Shown: positions 17,725 through 25,838 of the stretch, piece after piece | Layout of the letters: the number at the start of each line of letters is the position of its first letter | How positions within the stretch are numbered: the stretch's first letter is position 1 | From: Trichormus variabilis 0441 | GTDB lineage: Bacteria > Cyanobacteriota > Cyanobacteriia > Cyanobacteriales > Nostocaceae | DNA length: 64,000 bases | Reading direction: 5' to 3' | NCBI RefSeq assembly: GCF_009856605.1 | Contig: NZ_CP047244.1 | Span: 229,398-293,397 of the forward strand | Notes under the pieces: model-generated | The model's database searches: none | Told to the model about the DNA's origin: nothing | What the model saw: only the letters and a program-made list of their open reading frames with translations | Translations under genes and position numbers: made by a program

Positions 17725-18219
17725 GTGGAATATCCGCAGATAAATATAAAACTTCTGTCTGAAGAAGACCGGGAGTTGGTGAAGCAGGCCAAGCAGCGTG
17801 CTGAGGAGTTGCGCCTCACTTTTAAGGAGTTTGTGCTGAATTGTATTAAACAAGCACTTGTGGAAGAGAGTCCGGATGATGCAGATAGTGCAACTGCTGC
17901 CGAAATTGAAGCTTTGAAAGCTCAAATCGCCGCCCTGGAAGAGAAGGTGAATATTCCTTCTGCGACCAAAACGGAAGTACATACCCTCCAGGAGCGGTTA
18001 AATCAATTGCGGGTGGGAATTTCAAATGAAATTAAGAAGGATAGGGAGCAACTTGCATCTTTAACGCTGGCGATCTCCCGACTTGAAAGCCAAATTGAAC
18101 AGCTAATACCTTCCTTAAATCTTCAAGTGGATGGCGAAGGTAATGCCGACAGTGATAGCGACTGGATTTTTGGGGAAGACTCAAGCAGGTTGGGAGGAGA
18201 AGATGTTGGGGGTTTTTGA
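17725..18219 (+). CDS. Small RHH-like protein with long coiled coil
   Basis: 164 residues with a GTG start after GAGGG. Residues 1-45 (INIKLLSEEDRELVKQAKQR...TFKEFVLNCIKQALVEE) look like a ribbon-helix-helix domain. Residues 55-135 are heptad-rich coiled coil (AEIEALKAQIAALEEKV, LESQIEQLIPSL). The tail is acidic. It is divergent from the recombinase across a palindrome. This architecture is common among plasmid partition and accessory regulators of cyanobacteria, but a specific role cannot be assigned. Confidence 0.75.
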   Translation: MEYPQINIKLLSEEDRELVKQAKQRAEELRLTFKEFVLNCIKQALVEESPDDADSATAAEIEALKAQIAALEEKVNIPSATKTEVHTLQERLNQLRVGISNEIKKDREQLASLTLAISRLESQIEQLIPSLNLQVDGEGNADSDSDWIFGEDSSRLGGEDVGGF

Positions 18220-18221
18220 AA

Positions 18222-18560
18222 TTCGCTATAAAACAATTGTCTTGACCCAAAATAAGCCCTAATGAATTGAGACGCGCTAGTTTTAGTTGTGGATTTTCCC
18301 GTGATTGTTTTTTCCCACTCAGCCACAGATTCCAGAAACACTTTAGCACCCAACTATGTTTCAACTGACCAATCTTCGGCTAAAGCTTGTTCTGGATTGA
18401 GGATGTCAAACACAAAATGTCCACCTGGTTTTAAAACTTGTTAGACCTCAAGGATCGCAGCAGCCCAATATTCAAGTACAAAATAGCAACTAAATCCAGT
18501 GGCGATCGCTAAATCTGTCCCTACTTGCCTAGCATTGATTTCTTATGCTGTAATAGTGCA
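18222..18560 (-). pseudogene. Remnant of a class I SAM-dependent methyltransferase
   Basis: On the minus strand, GTDLAIATGFSCYF, then YWAAAILEV, stop, QVLKPGGHFVFDILNPEQAL and AEDWS, and then, after a further break, LGAKVFLESVAEWEKTI. This is the order of the post-motif region of UbiE-like methyltransferases (LKPGGxFVFD is typical). In-frame stops and shifts interrupt it, and the SAM-binding motif I is missing, so it is dead. No other gene lies in this 445-base gap. Confidence 0.65.
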
Positions 18561-18664
18561 AATGTATTGCTTTTTAATGTTAAGAGCGCAGATGATGTAG
18601 TTTATATCGCCACTATCAATCAAGGCATTTTACACTATCTCAACCATTTGTAGGAGACATTAGG

Positions 18665-21600
18665 GTGAATATTATTTCTGAAGGTGACAATCATTTAGCT
18701 CCCTTAGATTACAGCAGTTTACTCAACAAAATCTTGGAAGTGCTGCCCAGTCAAAACCCATTCCAGTTCTCCCCAGATGACAGTCGATTGCGGATTAATA
18801 TTGACAAAATCGCCGATCTGGTTGCTAATTCACAAGTGGAAAGCCCTTTGGCATCTGCTAGCGGGATTCGTTGTGCAACTATCAACCTTAGCGATCGCAC
18901 AAGTAAAAATTTCCCAGAGCAAATCAGGCTAATCCGCGATCGTTTGCAAAACCTCTTGATTGCCGCATTACCACCAAACAAAACAGTAGAATCAGCGATT
19001 TCGCAATTACTGACAGATTTACAGTCTTTTCAAGGTACAAAGCCATCTCTGGGATTTACTTATCCTTTCGGAGAGTATACAGGTTTGCAAAAACAGCGGC
19101 TCAGTCTTCAGCGCCACCGTTCAGGCAGTGATTCTCTCTTGAAACTTCATAAACTAATCATCACAGTTAAAGATGTCAAGGGATTTGATTCTCAACTTTC
19201 TTCCAGTCTTGATAATTATATCCAACAAGAATTTAGCGAAGAAACTGAGAGTGATTTAGAGGAATTAAGCGACACACTAGAAGAACTGATTAAAAATCAA
19301 AAATCTGACTTTTACAAACTCAAACGAGTTATGTATACCGAAGCTATTGGTATGCTCAAACGAGAGGCGAAAATCAGGTATTTAGAGTTTATTTTGGAGA
19401 ATGTTAACGATAGTGTAGATGGCAAAATATATCTTCAAGATTTAATTCGACGGCTACGATTACTAGAAGAATATATCAATGATATCAACCGAGGGTATGG
19501 TCATTACCAAGTAAACTATGCCGGAAAGTCAGTCAACTACAGAGACTTATTTTCTCGTGCCGAAGCTTTAGATATTCTCCCCATTATTCCCTTAATAGAA
19601 GGGTATTTAGGAGAAACAAAAGATGATACTAAAGGAGAGCAGCAGTTTATTTTTGGTTTCAAACTAAAATTTGGCGGTACAGTTCAAGCTTACGGAGACA
19701 AGCCACTTTCTGTACTAGATTATTACCTCAACCTAATCGACCCAGAAAGTCAGGAACATAAGGCGGGATTAGGGGACTCTTTTAAAAGTGATTATTTCAA
19801 AGAAAAAGTATTAAAAATAATATTTTTATACTATTTTATATTTGCTTCTAGGAGTAATCCTTTAGCAGATAACTACCAAGAAAATTCAGAGCTAAATTAT
19901 GAACCTGTTTCGGTCTTTGAGCAACAGGTATTACCTGTACTTAAAGGTTCTGACGAAGAAGCTAAAAAGAAAATATTTGCCAAAATTAAGGAAGGAATTG
20001 AAAAATTTAACGTCAAAATAAAAATTGAAAAACTCAGGCAGTTACTTAAGGATTTGCTCAAAGATAAGCCTATTCTAAAAAGACGAGAGTATCCGCTTTA
20101 TCTCGGCGTTAAAAGAGGCATTTTAGAGCGCGATTTAGACCGCATTTTAACTGATGCTACATTTTTCAAGCCTGTCTTTGGTGAGAAGTCACGAGAAGCC
20201 CTAAAGTATATTGCCATCAGGGAGCCTCATGTTGATAGCAGCTACCTTTGCAATCTTTCTGTCAGTATTGCAGTAGAAGATATTCGCTATTTCCCCACTG
20301 ATGACCGCCAAATATTTAGCATGGCGTATGATATCACAAATATTAAAGCACTACCAATTCTTTTGGTTCCTTTTACTGAAGAAAACTGTCAGAACATCTA
20401 CAATAATTCTTTCAAAGATCAAAAACCAATTTTATTCATCTACAATCATAAAAAGTTACGAGAGCAAATTTTCAACAATCCTGACTCCCCCAAAGCGTTT
20501 ATTTACCGATTTACTTTTTCTCTGCTTATTTATATCTGCCTGAAAGTACTGCTTGAGTCTGTCAAAGATAAACTGTTTATTCCCATTGTGCGGTTACAAC
20601 TGAATATTAAGCAGAACTCCACACCAGAAGAAGAATTTATGCGCTCGCTCTCTAAAATTTTATCCCACTTATTGAGCGAAGAACATCAATCCAGTACTCA
20701 AGGATTCTGTGTCAAAAACCTGAATCCTTACAAAATTGAAAATGGTCTAAGTTCTCTTTACTCTGTACTGCCCAAAAAATTTAAATTCAACGCTTCTTCT
20801 TACAACACCCAGCTAGACAAACTAGCAATTATTATAGTCTCTAGCCGTGAGAGTGATGCCAGTTGGCGAGGTGGAGAACGAATATCAAACTTGTTAGGAG
20901 AAGTTGTAGGAGTAGAGCGTCTACAGGATGGCACAGTTCGCTTAGAAAGGCTCAACACCTTCGCAGCAAACTATGAACATCAGCAGATGTTTCAAAGACC
21001 TACTATTGTCATTGATGAAGTGGACAAATTGTACCGCCAGGGCTATCGGCACTTTATGTATATTGCCAAGTCTCCATATTCTAGCACTCTCAATATGACT
21101 CAGAGTGATGAAGATGAATCACTATTTTTCATGTCTACACCTGTACTCAAGGCTTTAAAGGGAGATAGAGACGACATCAAAATATATCCAGTATTTTTTG
21201 ATAAATATTATGTGGTAAATCTAGGGCAGACTGTTAGTTCTCTGTACATACAAGACACGCTTGAACTAACAAGCTTAGTTGAAGATCCCAGCAAGAAAGC
21301 TGTTGTCTTTTTCAATCTCTTCAATGGAATTAAAGTCGGTCAAGATGACGAGCGTTACTACAACGGGGTAATTTCCTACGCCACCTTGCTAAATGTCTAT
21401 GATGACATTCTAGATGATGAAGATATCCGTAGGGGACTAATTTATGACCGCGAAAACAATCCTATCAAAAATGATATCTTGCAATATCTAACCTTATTCC
21501 ACTTTTCGCGTTACGAAGCTGTTCCCAGAAAGAATCGGAACATTAGCTTTAAACTTGACCCTTACGAAAACATAATTGGGGATGATGCGGTTGGTAAATT

Positions 21601-21703
21601 GTCAGTTTTCAAGCACACCACTAGGAGTGTAAGCTTTAACTCTTTAGCCTTTTTAACTGAAGTTAGACGTGCTTTGAATGTAGAAGGAGAGGAGCGGAAA
21701 TGA
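18665..21703 (+). CDS. Large protein, possible PIWI/RNase-H-like C-terminus (gene 1 of a two-gene operon)
   Basis: 1,012 residues, with a GTG start after TAGGAG. I do not recognise the full-length family. The N-terminal 550 residues are charged and mostly helical, with the segment YPLYLGVKRGILERDLDRIL. From about residue 715 there is an alpha/beta region: LAIIIVSSRESDASWRG, then a glycine/arginine segment, then PTIVIDEVDKLYRQG and YRHFMYIAKSPYSSTLNMT (776-812), then DIKIYPVFFDKYYVVNLG. The C-terminus is HFSRYEAVPRKN... and ends with FNSLAFLTEVRRALN. The strand order and the late basic/aromatic C-terminus recall PIWI modules, especially the pPIWI-RE class linked to a helicase and a nuclease. 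This is a hypothesis. The stop overlaps the next start by 4 bases, so the two products are coupled. Confidence 0.6.
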   Translation: MNIISEGDNHLAPLDYSSLLNKILEVLPSQNPFQFSPDDSRLRINIDKIADLVANSQVESPLASASGIRCATINLSDRTSKNFPEQIRLIRDRLQNLLIAALPPNKTVESAISQLLTDLQSFQGTKPSLGFTYPFGEYTGLQKQRLSLQRHRSGSDSLLKLHKLIITVKDVKGFDSQLSSSLDNYIQQEFSEETESDLEELSDTLEELIKNQKSDFYKLKRVMYTEAIGMLKREAKIRYLEFILENVNDSVDGKIYLQDLIRRLRLLEEYINDINRGYGHYQVNYAGKSVNYRDLFSRAEALDILPIIPLIEGYLGETKDDTKGEQQFIFGFKLKFGGTVQAYGDKPLSVLDYYLNLIDPESQEHKAGLGDSFKSDYFKEKVLKIIFLYYFIFASRSNPLADNYQENSELNYEPVSVFEQQVLPVLKGSDEEAKKKIFAKIKEGIEKFNVKIKIEKLRQLLKDLLKDKPILKRREYPLYLGVKRGILERDLDRILTDATFFKPVFGEKSREALKYIAIREPHVDSSYLCNLSVSIAVEDIRYFPTDDRQIFSMAYDITNIKALPILLVPFTEENCQNIYNNSFKDQKPILFIYNHKKLREQIFNNPDSPKAFIYRFTFSLLIYICLKVLLESVKDKLFIPIVRLQLNIKQNSTPEEEFMRSLSKILSHLLSEEHQSSTQGFCVKNLNPYKIENGLSSLYSVLPKKFKFNASSYNTQLDKLAIIIVSSRESDASWRGGERISNLLGEVVGVERLQDGTVRLERLNTFAANYEHQQMFQRPTIVIDEVDKLYRQGYRHFMYIAKSPYSSTLNMTQSDEDESLFFMSTPVLKALKGDRDDIKIYPVFFDKYYVVNLGQTVSSLYIQDTLELTSLVEDPSKKAVVFFNLFNGIKVGQDDERYYNGVISYATLLNVYDDILDDEDIRRGLIYDRENNPIKNDILQYLTLFHFSRYEAVPRKNRNISFKLDPYENIIGDDAVGKLSVFKHTTRSVSFNSLAFLTEVRRALNVEGEERK

Positions 21704-24700
21704 TTGCGGAAGATTTAGGAAGATTATTTGAAATCGGCTTCAATGTTGGCATCCTTGCTTATATTCAGCAAAACCAATTGAATCACCGATTCAGAGATTT
21801 ATATCAATGTGACTTACAAGCATTGCGGTTTCCACAACTGCATCGACGTATAGTTGACCGCGCTAACGTAATTAATGATAGTGATAGTAAAATCATTGCT
21901 AAGTGGAGTGTGTTCTTTCTCCAAAAGGGGTTTTTATCCGGCTTAAATTTCTTTAGGGAGTACCTGGAATCAACAGGTTGGAAACAGCGAAAGCTGGAAA
22001 TTTTATACTACCAGTGTAACTTTTGTGATGACAACAGCCTTGGTATTCTTGTTAAGGGTGAGGAACAAGTCTTTAGAGATATCTTGTCACAATTAGGAAA
22101 TATCAAGGTTGATATCGGTCGCTATAAGCAGCAAGGAGAGTTTCTTAGGGCTGATACTTTAATGCTGCTGCACAACGGCAAACAGTTTCGTATCCTCTCA
22201 GTGGATTTATCAGTGTTCTCGATTAAGTCAGCTGAAGATATTAAAGATTTAGATAATGTAGAAGTTATACGGCAATTACTGCTCAGTGAAATTAGTTATT
22301 TACGCTCAAAAAGTGTTTTCTCTGGACTTAGTATCGACACGGGAACAGACACCACAAAACTTGGATTAACCTTTTCTGAAGGGATTGCTCGTTATTTCAC
22401 AGCTTTCAAGCGCAAGGACAAAGAGAGTGTCAAATTAATCCAAGCCGCCAGTTATGCTCATAGCTTCTATAAGTTTTTACGACAGCACTCTCTTCTCCAA
22501 GAAGCTGACTCCGTGATGTTTAACGTTATGGGTTACACTGACCGGGGCGTTAGTGCCATGTCAGTAAATCGAGAAAATTTAGATATCTTAAATACCTGCC
22601 ACCGCATTTATAAGCAGCAACAAAGCGGTCAAGCGATCGCCGAAGCTCGTCAACAAGTTCTCAGAATCATCAAAAGGAAAGCAGCTGAGAGTTTTGTTGA
22701 TGGCAAGACATTTATAAACTCTCTTTTAGCAGTGCCACCTGACACAACTACTTTGGTTGCTCACCAGGAGCGAGTAACAGGGTTTTTCAACTCAAGCGGG
22801 GAAGTGCCGCCTCAATTAATGGCTCAACTCGGACTGAGTGGTAGTCTAGACCTACGTTCGGCTCACACCGCCCTAATTCAAACTGCCCTGACTAATGACA
22901 ATCCTTATGTTTTCTTAACTGGCAATCCTGGCATTGGTAAAACCACAACCATTGTAGAATTTCTCAAACAGCATCTCGACGATGGCTTTTTGTTCTTCTA
23001 TGTCAGTCCCAGAAAAAACGTTAACAAGGACGTAATTGAGAAGTTCAAGAGTCAACCGGGAGAATCATTGGGCGGGAGCATTGCAGCACCATTGGAGAAT
23101 CACGGACTGTTTTGCATCAATACCAATGCAGACATTATTCAAGCTAATGGTGGACACTGTACTGTGCAGTATTTCTCTAATTTACGAGAAGGGGACTTTA
23201 CAGAGCAAGCTGTTCATTTTATCGATGGTCAAGCTCTTATTGAGCGGCGTCCCTCAGCTTCTCAAAGACTCCAGCGCAAAATGGAAGATTTAATTCAGGA
23301 TGCTGGTGAGCAGACTAAAGGAGTTTTAGATAGTATCTGTGAAGCTATTTACACAATTATAGACCGTCAACTTTCCAATAATATAGTGGCAACAATTTCG
23401 CTACAATCTTTGAAAAAAACGGGAAACGGCCAAGACACTCTCCGCCATTTTGAGAAGATATTTAGGAACGCCTATAACCAAAGTGAAGGTTCAGTCATTC
23501 CTGACCAAATGAAGAAAATCTCTCAACGCATTAAACATATATTTATCATGGTTGATGAGATTACAGGAGACCATAGCGGTGTAGAATTCTTAAACCGCAT
23601 CAGTTCTATCCTTCGCCAATATGAGCTGACTAATTCCCAATATGGCTTTAATACCAAAATTATTGTAGCTGATGCTTCTATTGTTGACCCAGATGTCATT
23701 CAACAGCATCTTTCTACTACAGTTTCAGAACCAGACAAAATCTTTTATCGGCGAGCGTCAGAGAACGAATCACCCCTTTCAGTACAAAATTTCAAGTTTA
23801 AGGGATTAGGCGCAACTGTCATCAATTCTAACTCTTACCCTGCTCGTAGTTTAAACATTACTTATAAAGTATTTATAGAATCTTTTAAATATAGCAATTC
23901 AGCTTTTTTAGAGAAAAACAATAGCTTAGTTAACCGTGTACAAGCAGAGATTGCTGAAGATATTAATTCTTTCTTGGATAACCCAGAAGCTGGACAGGTA
24001 ATTGTATATATCCAGGATAAGCAGAGATTAAAAGAATTGACTGAATATCTAAAAAAACATCGACGTAATTTTCAGTTATTTACGGACTACTTAGAAATTC
24101 ACGCTAATATTTCAGAGCAGGAAAAAGAAGAAATCCAAAAATGTAATACTGACGTAAAAGTGGTCTTTATGACCGCCTCAGCTAGTCGAGGGTTATCATT
24201 TCCTAAAGCTAAACATATTCTGGTTGATATTCCTCGCTTTGCCATTGAGCAAAACTTAATGGAAATTATTCAGGTAATTTACCGGGGTCGCGGTAACTAC
24301 CTTGAAGATGGAATGACCAAAACCCTAGATAATGAGGAGAAAGATTTAATTCTTTATTTATCAGAGCGGGCTGTATATTACGCTGATGACCCGGAGCTTT
24401 CTTTACAAGAAAGTGTGCTGAGTCTTGTGAATATTCTATTAATTTTCAAGACATCTGTCATGACAAGAATTTCTGGGTCTGGGCAGATAGGTAAAGACCA
24501 TTTTATGATGATTCCTATTGGGGGAAAGTCGGTATTTGCAGCAGGTGAAACCTTTACGAGTAAGATATCTGGTTTAATCAAAGAACTGAAGAAAGAGCAT
24601 ATTCGTCGTCGCAGTGACAAACTTTTGAAAGAGGTTTATACGAGCCTAGAGCAACTGTTAGGTCGTGTAAAGATTATCTTGAGTGATTTAGACAATTCCC

Positions 24701-25371
24701 CGCCGACACCAACCCTTTCTTATCTGTCAATGCGAGAGTCCTTTGCAGACCAGTTTGTGAAGTTGGTAAGTAGTGGTTTGGATCAGCTATTAAGCTTTGG
24801 CCCTGTAGAAGCCAGCCACATTAGTGGCAGTATGCTAGTAGTTTCTTTAGCTAATAAAGCACTTCAAGAAAACTATGAAATGCGTCTAGAGCGAGAACTC
24901 AAACCTTATGCTAATAATGAACTTTTAAAAAAGTTATATTCTATTAATTCTAATCAAGCCTATCCAGAAAATTTGCGTTCAGCAAGTTTTGGAGCAATTG
25001 AGCTAGTTAATTTACTTGGAAAACAAATGAGGCGAACACAGTGGTTTGAGCAAAATAGTCAGCGTTTTGACCAGTATTATGCAATTCCACTATTTATATT
25101 TACCAGCAATGAAGCGATTAAAGACTATTTTTCTAGGGGTGTAGAGGAGCCAGATGGAGAATCATTCCGAGATATTTTAGCTGAATATATCCGTTGTATG
25201 TTTCCTGTAGACAACATTTTGCCCATTAGCTCTCAGTACGGAGAATTTCCATTTGTTGTTTTTAGGAGCTATAGTTTAAGCGAAATTAGGCACAAGTTAT
25301 TCACAGATAAGCAGCTTTTGACTTCCAATGAGTTGAATATATTAAACTTGATTCTTGCTCAAGAAGACTAA
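21700..25371 (+). CDS. Large helicase/ATPase with possible nuclease-like N-terminal region (gene 2 of the operon)
   Basis: 1,223 residues. Residues 150-171 (RADTLMLLHNGKQFRILSVD and following) resemble the core of a PD-(D/E)XK nuclease, but with VDLS in place of ExK. Residues 408-417 are a Walker A motif, GNPGIGKTTT. MVDEITGD near 617 may be motif II, FMTASASRGLSF near 824 resembles SF2 motif V, and QVIYRGRGNY near 858 resembles motif VI, so both RecA-like lobes are present. A helical C-terminal 300 residues follows. It looks like an SF1/SF2-type helicase of defence type. With the upstream protein it forms a closed two-gene operon (ATGA overlap), which argues that they act as one complex. No family name can be given from sequence alone. 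Confidence 0.65.
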   Translation: MIAEDLGRLFEIGFNVGILAYIQQNQLNHRFRDLYQCDLQALRFPQLHRRIVDRANVINDSDSKIIAKWSVFFLQKGFLSGLNFFREYLESTGWKQRKLEILYYQCNFCDDNSLGILVKGEEQVFRDILSQLGNIKVDIGRYKQQGEFLRADTLMLLHNGKQFRILSVDLSVFSIKSAEDIKDLDNVEVIRQLLLSEISYLRSKSVFSGLSIDTGTDTTKLGLTFSEGIARYFTAFKRKDKESVKLIQAASYAHSFYKFLRQHSLLQEADSVMFNVMGYTDRGVSAMSVNRENLDILNTCHRIYKQQQSGQAIAEARQQVLRIIKRKAAESFVDGKTFINSLLAVPPDTTTLVAHQERVTGFFNSSGEVPPQLMAQLGLSGSLDLRSAHTALIQTALTNDNPYVFLTGNPGIGKTTTIVEFLKQHLDDGFLFFYVSPRKNVNKDVIEKFKSQPGESLGGSIAAPLENHGLFCINTNADIIQANGGHCTVQYFSNLREGDFTEQAVHFIDGQALIERRPSASQRLQRKMEDLIQDAGEQTKGVLDSICEAIYTIIDRQLSNNIVATISLQSLKKTGNGQDTLRHFEKIFRNAYNQSEGSVIPDQMKKISQRIKHIFIMVDEITGDHSGVEFLNRISSILRQYELTNSQYGFNTKIIVADASIVDPDVIQQHLSTTVSEPDKIFYRRASENESPLSVQNFKFKGLGATVINSNSYPARSLNITYKVFIESFKYSNSAFLEKNNSLVNRVQAEIAEDINSFLDNPEAGQVIVYIQDKQRLKELTEYLKKHRRNFQLFTDYLEIHANISEQEKEEIQKCNTDVKVVFMTASASRGLSFPKAKHILVDIPRFAIEQNLMEIIQVIYRGRGNYLEDGMTKTLDNEEKDLILYLSERAVYYADDPELSLQESVLSLVNILLIFKTSVMTRISGSGQIGKDHFMMIPIGGKSVFAAGETFTSKISGLIKELKKEHIRRRSDKLLKEVYTSLEQLLGRVKIILSDLDNSPPTPTLSYLSMRESFADQFVKLVSSGLDQLLSFGPVEASHISGSMLVVSLANKALQENYEMRLERELKPYANNELLKKLYSINSNQAYPENLRSASFGAIELVNLLGKQMRRTQWFEQNSQRFDQYYAIPLFIFTSNEAIKDYFSRGVEEPDGESFRDILAEYIRCMFPVDNILPISSQYGEFPFVVFRSYSLSEIRHKLFTDKQLLTSNELNILNLILAQED

Positions 25372-25526
25372 GCATCCAAGTTACCTAGATGTCTTTTTAG
25401 CCAAAAAAAATCTAAACGTTTGCACTAGATTATCAGGCATCAGCACTAATTTCAGTACTTAGACTGCACTTGTAATTACTTTTATAAGTATAAAAAAGAT
25501 ATACTGCAATACTTTTAGCAGTTAGT
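25372..25526. other. Intergenic region, no gene
   Basis: AT-rich spacer after the helicase gene. It contains one TTACCTAGA word at 25381, matching the RHH operator, but isolated and probably chance. No terminator hairpin could be called with confidence. Confidence 0.4.
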
Positions 25527-25724
25527 TTGAGATGGCAAAATATCAAAAACCTTATTCCTAATATAATAATAGTTGCTTTCTCAGTGTATATACTTAAAAC
25601 CAGCTATTACTCTTTCACGATTATAACTCTTTCATTGTTGCTTGCCTTGATACCTGCTTATGAGTGGTTATTTCGTCTAATTAGACTGCTTCAGACTAAA
25701 GATGCCATTCATTATTCTATGTGA
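25527..25724 (+). CDS. Possible small membrane protein, 65 residues
   Basis: A TTG-started frame encoding two hydrophobic segments (LIPNIIIVAFSVYIL and FTIITLSLLLALIPAYEWLF) joined by a short loop. Small two-helix membrane proteins occur in defence operons, and this one lies between two defence-like operons on the same strand. There is no clear ribosome site, the start is weak and the region is AT-rich, so it may be chance. Confidence 0.3.
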   Translation: MRWQNIKNLIPNIIIVAFSVYILKTSYYSFTIITLSLLLALIPAYEWLFRLIRLLQTKDAIHYSM

Positions 25725-25838
25725 ATTTAAAATTATGCAGTTATGATAGCTACTAAAGCTGCTCAAAAAATCTTGTGCGGCAATATGTATCATTTAAACA
25801 GAAATTTTAAGTAGTTTATCAAGTACAAGGTGCGATAC

